Positions 11,949-22,929 of a stretch of DNA of 64,000 bases are shown one piece after another (position 1 is the stretch's first letter; every line of letters begins with the position of its first letter). The DNA lies in contig JABRWF010000008.1 in assembly GCA_018343915.1 (NCBI GenBank), positions 1,860,001 to 1,924,000 of the forward strand, given 5' to 3'. Under the pieces are notes generated by a model. It searched no databases. It was not told where the DNA came from and was given only the letters and a program-made list of their open reading frames with translations. Source of the stretch: Agroathelia rolfsii. Taxonomy: Eukaryota > Basidiomycota > Agaricomycetes > Amylocorticiales > Amylocorticiaceae. Made by a program: the position numbers and the translations under genes.

Positions 11949-12997
11949 TCATGGCGGAGTCTGAGTGGCATCGACGAAGTTCGGCCCTGGGTGGCTCGAA
12001 TCCCAGTCCTCGTGTCCAGCCTGAGGCCTCTTCGCGTTGACTGAGTCACCATCGAATTCTTTGTTGTGGTCGCCGTTTCTGTTGGCTTCATAGGGAAGCC
12101 TGACGGCACTAGGTGTATTCTCCGAGTCCATGGGTGGAGCCACATTATTATGAACAGGCAACTCCGGGTCCTGATTAGATTTTTCTTAGAACACAGGGGT
12201 TATAAAACACGGCAAAGTAGAGGAACTCACGACGGTGTCACGTCCAATGCGGTTATGGTTGTCAATGTTCTTATTAACTATCGGTGCATGGTCTAGCGCA
12301 CTGATATTGTCTCTGAGAGTCTATCGGTGATGTTTGTGAGCTCCTCATGACACCTATACCAGAGTACGAATGGAATATTTTACCACCACAGGCAGCCCAG
12401 GAACATCGCCAACGTGACTTATAGTGGAATCCAGCTGCTGTTCAACCCCATCGACTGAATCTGACGTCGCAAGCCTCTTTGAGTTGACCGAGTCCCCCTT
12501 GAGTACTTTATTATGATCTCCATTCCCGTCGGCTTCATAGGGGACATTGACGACAGATGTACTTTCTTGGGCTGGAGTTACATCATTCTGAACATGCGAT
12601 TCCGGATCCTAATAGTATTTTTTAGGACATTCGGGTCATAAAGCATGGAGAAAATCAAGGAGCTTACGATAGAATCACGGTTAGCAATATTGTAACTATA
12701 GTTGACGATGTTCTCGCCAACGTTTGATACATCACTCCAGCGTTGTTTCAACACATTGCCGCTGATAGTGTCTCCAAGGTCGGGAATCTGTAGGTGATAC
12801 CCGTCAGATCCCGGTTCTTATAACACTTGCCAACAATTTATAATTTGATTTACGTTCGATATAGGAATATCCCCCTTTAGGACGCCGATAGGGTTATTCA
12901 AGTCTGAGCCAAGAAGTCCATCGACTGGAACTGGGGCCGCAAGCAGTACAGGCGAAACAGCGAGAACGACAAGAGAAAAAAGTCTGACCAAAGACAT
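11949..12997 (-). CDS. Secreted protein of unknown function with duplicated exons
   Basis: Five minus-strand exons (12997-12854, 12787-12668, 12608-12384, 12320-12231, 12170-11949), all with phase-0 junctions, give 266 aa. A strong signal peptide (LVVLAVSPVLLAAP) is followed by a hydrophilic Asn/Asp-rich protein without cysteines in the repeats. Exons 2+3 and exons 4+5 are two copies of one unit: each has a DTIS/DNIS start, an N-rich middle ending near NRDSI or GRDTV, an intron, then DPE..V.N(D/N)VAP / VTP, PYEAD or PYEAN, NGDHNK and GDSVN motifs. No known domain was recognised. The signal peptide and promoter resemble those of the tiny secreted gene at 45201. It could be a lineage-specific effector or wall protein; function is not inferable from sequence. 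Confidence 0.72.
12030..12787 (-). repeat. Tandem duplication of an exon-intron-exon unit
   Basis: The unit at about 12787-12480 and the unit at about 12320-12030 align through the exon end, the intervening intron (GTAAGCTCC... versus GTGAGTTCC..., both with a TTTATRACCC block) and the next exon. The second exons share GGCTTCATAGG (plus strand) around 12530 and 12085. Copying of the intron shows that this was a DNA-level duplication rather than convergent protein repeats. Confidence 0.75.
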
Positions 12998-14113
12998 GAT
13001 TATCAAAGTAATAGTAGAACTTGGGACGAGGGACTTGGATGGACGGGCGCCGATAGCAAATAAATGATACTGGTCTGCTCAAATCAGCGTCCTTTTGCAT
13101 CGAGGTTTTATACCTTTTCTGAGACAGTCAGAAACGGCGGTACAAGAGAGTTAGTTTTAGTTTGAGAGCTAGCGTTTGTTACCCTGAGCTAAAACAGCGG
13201 GGGGCACTAGAATTGACATCTCGTCGGAGGGTTATACGAAGCCATTGTTATGATGCTCGGCAGGCGCGCTCGCGGCGTGTGTTCAATTTGTATTCAGTCA
13301 CAGTAGGATGTCTGTGTCTTATGAAGAAGACACTTCATAGTGGTAAATTGTAATAGAAGCGGTCGAAAGACAATGACGTCAAAATTGAGCGATTAGTCAA
13401 GCTACTAATCATGAAACGGAACACCTTCTAGTGGCTGATCATGCTGCTAGCATGGCCAATTAGCATTAGCCAGAGCTGATGGTGCTAATACATGGGGAAT
13501 GAATATTAATGGATGCGTTACTAATATCGAGAAGTATCAATCGCTTACGATACTTGTAGACGCCCACTGTTGCATCTTTGCAATATTGACTCGAAGTTTA
13601 ATTTCCCTGGTACTTGAGAATACTATTTGCTCCGGGGCGTAAATCAAAGCCAAGATTATTGAAGATCAAGTGATTGGTGGCAAGTGACTGTAGCCTTGTT
13701 GTATTAGTTGTAGCGCGGCATCTCCATAACCTGCATCATTTAATACCTTCGTTGAAAGGGCACATTGGAGTTTTGGATTGGCATATATATATCCAATAAA
13801 AGGAAATGCCAAGCCCTAATGCAAAGGAAGTCATCGGGAACCAGGATCATGTGGCATTTGTAGTCCTTGTGTTAATATGCGAGGGTTAGCGATGTTCAAA
13901 AAGCGGATCCAAAGCAAGGAAGATGCCTCACTTGTTAGACTTGCCGAGAGAAACGGCTTGAATAGGTATTCGATGTCATACAGCACATCAAATAACCCCT
14001 TGGTAATGTCAAACTATTCAAATCCACATGTTCAAACGATATAGACAAAAACCATATTGTATTTAGTGTACAGGGTCTCAATAAATAGAGTAAAAGAGAG
14101 TAAAAGAAACGCA
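12998..14113. other. Intergenic, AT-rich
   Basis: Apart from the TATA box of the secreted-protein gene, nothing coding is visible in this 1.1 kb. Short ORFs in it lack initiation context, introns or recognisable protein features. Confidence 0.5.
13104..13114 (-). promoter_or_regulatory. TATA box, GGTATAAAACC
   Basis: Read on the minus strand the site is GGTATAAAACC, ending 107 bases upstream of the start codon at 12997. The identical 11-mer precedes the secreted-protein gene at 45201. Position and sequence fit a core TATA element. Confidence 0.65.
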
Positions 14114-14960
14114 TCAGAAAATTGCCCTAACCAAGCCACCACCAACGGCCATACCGACACCGGCACCAAGACCACCTGCTGCCGAGTGCGCCATCTGAGA
14201 ATGATTAAATCAGAATCAATAACATGCACATGCCCACATAGAACACAGACTGACAGTATTTCCATATTTGCCGTACTTGCTCTTTTTTGCCTCCTGTCCA
14301 GACGCCTCTTGTAGTCCGACCGAGTTGGTGGCCCCACCGCTGGGCGGCGGTAGGTCGGATCCATGCAGGGCGGCACCGAAAGGCTTGTAAACTGGTTTGT
14401 CAGATGACGCCCTGACACTGAGCGCAGGCGGGACCCGTCGTTTCTCGTCCACGGGTGCGAGACGCTCGACGTAGGCGGATGGGAAGAGAGCAGTCCTTCC
14501 GCGACAGCGACCTTTCCACCAATCGGCGTTGACCTCCTCTACGATCTCAATGACCTCTCCTAAAGGGGATATTAAGAGGTTAAATATGCTGTATACAAAG
14601 AAAAAACTGACCGGCTGAGAATGATAAGTCGTTGGGTTCCTGGGGAAAAAAAAAGGTTTCGTTGATGGTGATGATGCGCACTGTTATTCACCACTCATAT
14701 CAACTTACGCTGCCATCCTCATTGTAAGACCATAATGCCTTGCACTGCGATACACTGGTAGAAATGGAGGAGCCCCTGATGGGGGCTGCAGGAACATGGC
14801 TACGAGCAGTCGCTTCCCGAGTCGAGGCAACGTCGGCAGCTGGCAGCTTTGCCATGATAGCAGCACCATCTGCAGCGGAAATGTAGTTCTGAGACACCAA
14901 GAGATCGACGTTGACCTGGATTTGGTTTACGAGATGATTGAGGAGAATTGCCTCTGCCAT
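14114..14960 (-). CDS. SH3-domain protein, LSB1/PIN3-like (copy B)
   Basis: Four minus-strand exons (14960-14709, 14639-14612, 14559-14255, 14194-14114) give 221 aa. The order is as in copy A: N-terminal helix (ILLNHLVNQIQVNVDLLVS), an SH3 domain (ALWSYNEDGS, EVIEIVEEVNADWW, LFPSAYVERL) and a Gly-rich tail (MAHSAAGGLGAG ending VRAIF). The linker is shorter and lacks the Pro/Tyr repeats of copy A, with a KKSKYGKYGN stretch instead. Intron 1 is at the same site as in copy A but has a normal GTAAGT donor. Intron 2 lies 13-14 codons upstream of the position used in copy A, and the tail intron of copy A is absent. It is a diverged paralog, probably also acting at cortical actin. Confidence 0.85.
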
Positions 14961-15455
14961 GGTTGGTGATAATTATCGGTGTTGGTTCAGGTCCAAGTGT
15001 AGGTTCAAGAATAAGGAGGAATGGCTGCCGGCAACGGTCGCTGGGAGCCACATGCCAGTGCCCAGTCAGGATCTATGATGCATCATGATTTCAATGCCGG
15101 GGGCAGCGGTGTCCATTCATAATCAATAAGCGCCCATTGGCATGCTTGGCACGTTCATTTGATGACCTAGGCTGGTGTTATCCACAGAACATAAGTAAAA
15201 ATGTTGTGTTAGACACTATACATGGATTTTATTATTATTAATACCTTATGTTGAGATTAAAGACCACATGAACCATTAGTGTCTACCACCGGCGTCAGTC
15301 TTTCTTTCTCAGAGAGAGCGATAAGAGGAATATCAGCGCATCAAGGCACAAGCAGTTGTGACCGTGTGACATTTCCTTATTCTGTTTGCCCATTTCAAGT
15401 TTGCACTTGCATTTCCTCGAAGAATTTCTCCTTGGCTCCGTTAGTGACTGAAGAC
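14961..15455. other. Divergent promoter region
   Basis: A 495-bp space between the starts of SH3 copy B (-) and pICln (+). It must hold both promoters, but no motif stands out. An in-frame ORF extension upstream of pICln (from 15279) is ignored because family members start at the MPAI-type position. Confidence 0.5.
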
Positions 15456-16442
15456 ATGCCAGCCATTGAACCCATATCAGCTCTGCCAACCTTTGTCTCT
15501 CGCGAGGATCACCAAAAACTGATCGCATCGACGCCAGAGTCGTTCAAGGACATCCCACCGGTTCTACAACATCAAGAACAAAACGTTGCCGTCACGTTTG
15601 ATCCAGCAGTCGAGCAATTCTCTGCAGAGGACCTCGCCAGCGGATCGCTGTATGTGATCGAAAGGTAACGCGTCCCCGCTGATTTCTTCTCTTACTGTCC
15701 ATCTTGTGAGGAAGGTCTGTGTTCAATGTTTTGTATATCACATCAGTGCGCTCGTATTTATGTCGCAGACCGGCAAGGGCTTCTCGGTCCAATATCCCAG
15801 TATTACTCTCCACGCCGTCTCTCGCACGGAGGCAGGACCCTCGATCTACTGCCAACTCGATGAATCCAATGACGCACCGGAATATGCACAGCCTGAGGAT
15901 GATGTAGCGGACACTGACATGCGCGAGCTCACTGTAATACCCAAAAACGCCGAGTCTTGTAAGATCGTTGATTTCGAAACCATCCATTCTCGACTGATGT
16001 CTTGCCTTTTTTTTGTGCTCTTTATATCAGTGGACACTATTTTCGAAGCACTGTCGTACTGTGCCTCTCTCCATCCCGATCCAAATGATGATATGGAGGA
16101 TGACGGTGATGATGATGCGCTTATCGATGCAGATGAAGCTGGGTTCGAAGTCTTCACGGGCGCTGAAGGCGAGGAGCTCAGCGAAGTTGGGAGGGTACGC
16201 AGTGATTTTGTCAACGATAACCGATATGCGCCATATTAGACTTTATGCAGGCGGCCCTCGCTCACATCGAGTCCATTATCTATGACCCCTTCCATCCGGC
16301 CGACGACAACGAAGAGCAAGAAGAGGGTGCTAAAGCCGAGGAGACACCAGAAGAATCAGAAAAGCAGGTCGGTAAGGTTGATTCTAGCGCAGATGAAACA
16401 GAAAACGTTATAGAGCGCTTAGGTCAAGTCAAGATCGAATGA
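15456..16442 (+). CDS. Methylosome subunit pICln
   Basis: Four exons (15456-15664, 15747-15958, 16031-16194, 16251-16442) give 258 aa. The PH-like fold is recognisable from GSLYVIES, GKGFSVQYPSITLHAVSR and the LDTIFEALSYCASLHPDP helix, followed by the acidic segment typical of the family (DDMEDDGDDD) and an acidic C-terminus. pICln is the chaperone that delivers Sm proteins to the PRMT5 methylosome for snRNP assembly. The position of the acidic loops and the conserved YPSI(T/S)LHA(V/L)SR block leave little doubt. Compartment expected: cytosol. Confidence 0.92.
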
Positions 16443-17258
16443 AAACTATACAAGTACTACTATATAGTATATGTATTTCTGTGTACGTATAGTCATCCTG
16501 TGCCAAATATGACATCCCATCAAACGTTGCATTGCTGCTGTGTCGTCGGGTGTGTAATTGGCCGACCCACTAACTGAACGGAGTGGACAAATGAGCGAAG
16601 CGGGGAAATGAAGCTTATCACTGTATGCACAATGTGAGTAGTAAACGGGGCTATGATATGGTGTACGAGAGTGTCATTACATAGGAGCATGTAGCGCTCC
16701 TGGTGCTGTACACTGGGGTTATGGCTAACCTACCGATGGACACTCGGAGTGTTCTCGATGTTATGTAAGCTAATCTATGTTCAATTGCTATGTCAGATGC
16801 ATAGTATCGCCAGCATCCATTATTATTGGCACTTGGATGGCTGCGCCCCGAGCCCTGATCGGCAGTTAGCGATTTCCATAATCCTGTAGTGTGGTCTAGG
16901 ACGGGTTTCTTTGGTATGCCAAATGTTTCCAGCAAATATCTATTTCATAGCACGGCAACCATAAAGTACTTATCAACAACTTGAAGCAAGTCTTGTTGGC
17001 CAATCACCGTTGGCGCGTTATTAACAAAGTTCTGAGGGCCCCCCATTATCGAGGAAACAACTGCAGGGGTTCTCCGACTCTGAAACGGGAATCAAAATAC
17101 TGCGGAGGTGGCTTGTTCAGTTGCATGTTCTCATATCGCACTAGTCTCCTCGACATGGACATGTTGCTTCATATATATAAAGAGGCTGGCTGATTACAAC
17201 AACCAACCCATCTTCCTGATCGACCTGCAAGTCAAGTTTCTGGCCATAGCATACACAC
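16443..17258. other. Intergenic upstream of MFS1
   Basis: No gene was seen in this 816-bp region between pICln and the first MFS transporter. Its right end contains the MFS1 TATA box described separately. Confidence 0.5.
17174..17181 (+). promoter_or_regulatory. TATA box of MFS1
   Basis: TATATAAA ending 78 bases before the ATG at 17259. The paralogous transporter at 25355 also has TATATAAA upstream, 48 bases before its ATG. A core promoter role is inferred from position. Confidence 0.55.
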
Positions 17259-19758
17259 ATGGTCCTCTTCTTTCTCTACAATCACATTCGCCGTGCTATC
17301 CACAATCGAGGCAGTCAACCTCAAGAGTCTACGGGAAAGCAACAAAATACAGCAGATGCTTCTCTTTCAAATACCAAGCCTTCTCCGACATCGTCGTGGA
17401 AGTACAAGATTGTATTGCTGGCAAGTCTTGGTATACCCGTATTTCTCGAAACTCTGGATTATACAGGTTAGTTTCACCCATCTTCATCGAAATAATATCC
17501 AGGCCTAATTGTGGCCTTGAAGCCGTTGCTACTGCTCAAACACAGATTGCTGTGAGTGCTCTTTTTTGATTCCATCGAATGTTTTTCTGATATGTTCTAT
17601 ATAGTCCGTCTTTAATCGTCTCGATCTGCAAAGGTACTTTTGCCTTTCATCACAAAGGAGGAAATATTAAGATACTTTCATCATCCAGTTACATTGGCAC
17701 AACATACCTTCTCACCTCGACTGTCTTCCTGCCGCTATTCGCTTGCCTAGCCGACTTGTACGGCCGACACACCACCCTGCAAATATCACTTGTGATCTAC
17801 ATCATCGGTGCTGCGGTATGCACGGGCAGCCAGTCCATCATCACACTATTCGTCGGCCGAGCCATTGCTGGCATAGGCTCTGCTGGCCTGTCGAGTGTAA
17901 GTCCTTGGCCATAATCATGATATCTTTATCCCCCTAATTCGCTTCTTCAGTGCGTCCGCGTGATTGTCATGGATGCAGCCACCATCGAGGAAAATAATTC
18001 GCAAGGCGTCCTGCTCACTATCCTCTATGCTGCTGGATATCTCATTGGACCATATCTCGGCGGTGTCCTCGTCGAGGTCAACTGGAGATGGGTATTTGGA
18101 ATCACGTACGGCTATTCATTCCACCGCATCTTGTTCAAAGTCTCACTTGCCTCTGCAGCCTACCAGCATGTGCCGTGGCGATAGTCGTCGCCTTCATCTT
18201 CCTCCGCAAGTACCTCCAGCAGGATGCCTCGGACGATGTAGACACATACGGCTACTACAGCAACTCCAAGAGCCTCATCGCTCGCGGACTCGCGAAGCTT
18301 CAACGCATAGACTGGCTGGGCACAGCCCTCTTTGTCGCCGGCGGCATCCTCATCATCCTCGCGCTCAACTGGGGCTCGACAAAAGGATGGGGATCTGCCC
18401 CCGTCATCGTCGGTTTCATCGTCGGTACCTTGCTCATCCTCGTTTGTCTCGCGTGGCAGTACTTCCTCGGACACAAGACCTCGCACGGCTCTCCCTCGTC
18501 GTCTTCCGGACGCACAACCGTGTCTCAGTGGCCGGATCAGCTGCTTCCCCTTGCCTTGTTCCGTTCGTATGATATTTGTGCTGCCCAATTTGCGTCGTTT
18601 GTTGGCGGCATGGTTATGCTTGTCGTGTTTTACTTCCTCTCGGAGTATCTGGTGCGCATCACACCATTCTCGCACGAATGACAGGCGAATTTACTTGTGT
18701 GCAGATAATTGTCGTTGGCAGATCGCCCTCGGACTCTGGTTCAGAGCTTCTCTTTTTTGCTCCTGGCGTTGTACGTCAACAAACTCCGTTTCCGCTTTGA
18801 GAATCCATTTTTTTCATGCAAGCATTTTCATCATGGTAGGGCATAGGCACACAGATTTCCATTCGCTTTATTCGCCGTTTCAAGCAGGTAAGCGTCTTGA
18901 TTAGATGGAAAATCCCTGCTCGAGTCGCTAACATCTTTGCACAGCCCAAATGGCTCATCTTTGCGGGATCGGTTATAATACCCATCGCATTGGGCTTCAT
19001 CTCAAAAGGCATCAATGAGAATAACCAAGCATTCATTAATGGGTGCGTCGTCTCCTCCCAAAAAGAATTGCCGTTTATTCTCAATAGCTAAGTCTCTTGA
19101 TGATGCTATACAGGTTTATGGTACTCGCCGGCACAGGCGTTGGTCTCAGCACGCGCGCATTGGCTATACAAGCCCGATTCTCAGTTTCCTCTGATCACGT
19201 ATCTGCCGTCTCCGGCCTTACACTCTTCGTAAGCCTTCTTTCTGATCCCCTCCAAAGTATCATCCACTCTCTGACCACAGATGATACACGAAAAATTAAT
19301 AGTTCCGATCCCTGGGTGGCACAGTTGGCCTTGCCCAATGTTCCGCTGTCATGTACGCCAAAGTCTCCACGCAGTTGCATGCGCTCCAAGCATCCGGCTC
19401 GCTCCCCGCCTCGGAGGCCGCCGCGCTCGACAAGCTCGTCTCCTCTGGCGGGCTCACATCGCTCTCGAGCCTCGGGGACCTCCCCACCGCGGTGGTAACC
19501 GCCATCCGTGATGCGTACCGCGATGGTGTGAGGTGGAGTTTTATTAGCATGATCCCCTGGGCCGTGCTCGCTGCGCTGATGAGCGTTGGATTTTCGAATA
19601 TTACTGACAGTGCCGGTGCTGATGCCGATGCTACTGGGAAGAGCAGGTTGGAGGAGCGGAGGCTGACGCAGCCGTCTCCGGAGCTGGAGACGGTAGAGAT
19701 GAGGACTGAGGCTGTCCATGGTGGTAACAATGACAGATATGAGCAGCAACACGTTTAA
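17259..19758 (+). CDS. MFS multidrug-type transporter, 14 TM (copy 1)
   Basis: Eleven exons (17259-17466, 17523-17551, 17605-17633, 17689-17896, 17951-18105, 18159-18651, 18705-18770, 18840-18887, 18945-19042, 19114-19228, 19303-19758) give 634 aa. The first half has the MFS motif-A loop (LADLYGRHTTLQ) and a motif-C-like helix (YAAGYLIGPYLGG). The length and the number of hydrophobic segments fit the DHA2 (14-TM drug:H+ antiporter) branch. A conserved cytoplasmic block (LQRIDWLGTALFVAGGI) starts the second half. Two consecutive exons are only 29 nt long. Every internal exon except exon 6 has exactly the same length as in the inverted paralog at 22930-25355. The substrate cannot be told; plasma-membrane export of small molecules is likely. 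Confidence 0.9.
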
Positions 19759-19953
19759 AATATCCTTTTTTGTCAGTGACTTTTCCGGACATTTGCATTT
19801 CATATCTTAAATTATCACTTGTACACGTATGTTATTTGATCTGTATCTAGAATTATACATTACATTTCAGGGATTCTTTGCTGGCCTGCATTGAATGAAT
19901 CCAAAAGCAAACAGGCGACGTCGAAAATAAATTATAATTATGATACACAGCTC

Positions 19954-20864
19954 CTAGTGCTCATTCTTGTCCCCACTTAGACTCCTAAAGAACTCTGCGT
20001 ACGCGTTTTCTACGTCGAATGAGAGCTATTCGTCGTGATTATGATGAGTAGGTCAGCTAATAATAATAATAATACGATGATGAATTTTAAAAAAAAAAAT
20101 GCTTCTCTTACCTGACGGCATTGGTCATCAGTAAGCTCCTCGCTTGCCTTCATACCATTCAGCGTGATAAGCCAGCCAACCATTTTGCTACGGCCCTCCC
20201 AGTCTTTGCTGCCTTTGAATCGCGCATAACCCGTCACGAGCTCCTGCAGTATCGGGTGTAGCTGATCTTTAGCTCTCAGCTGTAATTTCAAGGCATCCAT
20301 GAACGTAATAAAGCCCTATAGAAATATAACATGGGTCGTAAGTGCGTTTGATATTTGAAGAGGGATAACAACGTACCTGTGTCGTCTCCGCGACCCACTT
20401 GCCAGTTTCCGGACCCGCCTCACTGGAGTGTTCGACTGTGGCAGGGACACCCACCTTGATGCGGTGTAATGCTGCCGGATGATCCATCTGCGAATGCAAT
20501 TTCGTAACACGGATTTGAATAGTAAGACGAGGTAGCAAACGCACATGATAGCGTGCCATGAAATCTTCTACACTAGGCACTGCATCGCCTACGAGCTTGA
20601 TCGCGGTCTTGTACTGGGACAATAGGCGCGTGCATGCTGGTGAATATCTATGTCGTTATAAGCATAGCACTTGGGTGCATTTACATCTCTGGGGAGGAAG
20701 AAAGGAAAGGAGACAGACTCTGGTCCACTGACACTATCTCTGACATAGGCCCGTTCGAGATAGTCCAGAGATACGATGATACCAAATAGCATGGCGAGTG
20801 AGGAGTATCGCTCACGCTCGGCGTTGTTGGTGTACAGTCGAGCTTCTTCGTCAAGAGAGATCAT
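19954..20864 (-). CDS. VPS28: ESCRT-I subunit VPS28
   Basis: Five minus-strand exons (20864-20719, 20647-20545, 20487-20377, 20315-20112, 20025-19954) give 211 aa. The N-terminal part (EEARLYTNNAERERY, then YVRDSV and CTRLLSQYKTAIKLV) is the core that binds VPS23/TSG101. The C-terminal four-helix domain (FMDALKLQLRAKDQLHPILQ, WLITLNGMKASEELTDDQ) binds ESCRT-II. It acts in sorting ubiquitinated cargo at endosomes. The first intron is placed after CCA GA so that the frame reads EYSPACTRLL, as in the family; a visually obvious CCCCAG further upstream does not keep the frame. It is convergent with MFS1, 195 bp away. Confidence 0.93.
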
Positions 20865-21402
20865 GATGGCGTAAGTACAGACGGAGAAAGATTGCAGTGA
20901 GGGTTTCAGCCAGAGATATGATACAGCTCCAAGAATTAACGTTCAAAGCATTAGCCAAAGTGAAAATTGATATCGTCGCGCCAGAGGTGCGTGCTCTGCG
21001 ATATGTGCGGTGCCTGGCTTGTGTGTACTCTTGTAAGTTAATCTACCCCGAGGATGGATGATGACGATATGTGCCAAGAGCTGCTGCAGCGCTGATTCAG
21101 AGTCCTTAGCCTTACGGTACGGCTCGGGCCGGCAATGGTCTTTCAGATTACTTTTCTGCTACTCGCCCTATCTCTGATCTCTATGTTTCTAGCATAGGTA
21201 GTACGTAGGTAATACAACCTCCAAACCCAATGCCGAAATTGCAACAAATTTAGCAATAATGTTCTAGAAGGTCTAAGATTTCAATACTAATAAATATAAG
21301 ACCGGACTTTACTCCGGGCCAGTACTAGGGAAAGACAGTATTATTCATCTATGCTAAGAAATTATCTAAATGGAGCATAAAACTATTAAAGGAGTATGCC
21401 TA
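20865..21402. other. Intergenic, upstream of VPS28
   Basis: This 538-bp stretch separates the VPS28 start from the end of the Nudix gene; both genes are on the minus strand. No coding or RNA feature was recognised. Confidence 0.5.
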
Positions 21403-22620
21403 TTAGTTAAGAGATGTTGCTACTTCGCTCTTCCCAGTAAGCAGCTTAATTATGCCGATAAACCCATCCTTTTGTCCCGGGGCGTATCTTTCGAAGGTAG
21501 TACTGCGATTATATGCTATCTCTGCGGTTCTGATCTATAATGCCAAGTTGTGCATGACAATCATAAAAAATGAAACGATATACATTTGTGAGCTGAGGGT
21601 AAGTTGAAGCTTGCGCTGAAATGCACATACCATAATGTCAGCTGTCAATCCCTTCACAGGAGATCCGATTGACCTAAATCTATGCATTCTGTACTTGAAG
21701 GGATCTTCGCCAGGAACGTCTCGATCTATCGTGTTCTGCCAAGATAAATTATCAGCAAAAACATCCCACGTATGAAACAAGTAGCAACCGACATATAGCT
21801 CTTCCTCGTACGGCCAATCTTCACTTCCGATCTCCACCAACTTCTCGCCCAATACTAATGTAGGGTCCAAGAAGGCGTCGAGCGGGTGGCTGAATATTCG
21901 ATCTACCTACACTTAGCTGTAAGTTCATCCAAATGGCACGAGTTTTCTCAGGGAAAGAAAATACTTCGCTGGGTGCTGCACGTAGTTGATCCAGCACTGT
22001 CAAGTCAGTCAATAGCGCTATGACTGGTGTGCAGAGTAATCTTGTCTGGCTTAGGAATGGCTCCAATACACAAATTGTATGTATATGGTCGGACTTTGGA
22101 AGGGCTACTTCTTCTTCAGCCTCTCTATACTGTTTCATAAGGAGAGATGAGTACATGGATTTAGAGGTCATTAATAAGTCGACACCGCAATGAGGATGAC
22201 AACTAACAGCGTGAACTTACTGCAGTGACTATAAAAGAACCATCTTCCGGGTCATATTTTCCTCCTGGTAAAGCCGTCTGCCCGGGATGCAACCGTAGAG
22301 ACTTTGAGCGAGTCGTTAATAGGACGCGGAGCCTTCCATCACGTTCGTACAGTAGAACAAGCACGGCAGCACATTTGAGTCCTCCTCCGGAGGTGGGCCT
22401 TGCTTCGATATTTCAGTCAAGACCACAAGCGTATACCGAGATGTAGAATCTTCGGCTCAAGAGTTGCAAACAGTGAGACTGACGGTTTCAAGAATATCCC
22501 TGACCCTGGTGTACTAGCATGCTGACGTTGATAAGCCAGAATATGTTGGATGCATTCTCTTGATGATGGAGACAATTCATGGAGATGTTCCGGTTGAATA
22601 GAGTTTTGCAATTGCGTCAT
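21403..22620 (-). CDS. PCD1: Nudix hydrolase, peroxisomal CoA diphosphatase type
   Basis: Six minus-strand exons (22620-22484, 22398-22221, 22129-21965, 21906-21793, 21735-21631, 21534-21403) give about 276 aa. The Nudix box spans exons 2-3: LPGGKYDPEDGSF then YREAEEEVALP, the arrangement of the NUDT7/PCD1 group. Family-typical SQTRLLCTPVIALL, HPLDAFLDP and HRFRSIGSPVKGLTADI follow. Members hydrolyse CoA and oxidised CoA to 3',5'-ADP and phosphopantetheine, usually in peroxisomes; no clear PTS1 is present at the C-terminus (ends SLN), so location is uncertain. The first splice junction is ambiguous: a 34-nt intron starting GTATAC would also keep the frame, but I prefer the GTCAGT donor. It lies between the two inverted MFS paralogs, tandem with MFS2. 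Confidence 0.87.
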
Positions 22621-22929
22621 GGCTATTGCAGATGCTGCAGCTCAGAAAAGAGAACACAGTACGACAGAGTAGGTATTACTTGGTGGAAGAATGGGTACGG
22701 CATGACTTGATCACGCGCTCTTTATGTAACCCAAAGTGCAAGTAGCTGTGCAAGCCCCAACCCCAACGATCCACTTGCAGCTTTGAGCGCATATATCGTG
22801 CTCTCATTCTAATTACTCCAATCATTAATTTATACAGGACACCGTAATCGTACGATCTGCTGGTATTAAAGTATTTGTGTCTTCATAGGGTATATTGATA
22901 TCTAGGATGGAAGGAGACTTCAGAGGCCT
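22621..22929. other. Intergenic between PCD1-like gene and MFS2
   Basis: A 309-bp gap that should contain the promoter of the Nudix gene and the 3' end of MFS2. Nothing distinctive was seen. Confidence 0.45.

Noticed and set aside
11990..12004. tRNA B-box-like GGCTCGAATCC
   Set aside because: No A box, acceptor stem or cloverleaf around it, and it lies in coding sequence of the secreted-protein gene on the other strand.
19195..19803. 202-codon minus-strand frame over the MFS1 3' end
   Set aside because: Antisense to the last MFS1 exons, no recognisable protein features.
20692..20719. CCCCAG acceptor in VPS28 intron 1
   Set aside because: Using it forces a stop or frameshift; the acceptor at CATAG gives the family sequence EYSPACTRLL.
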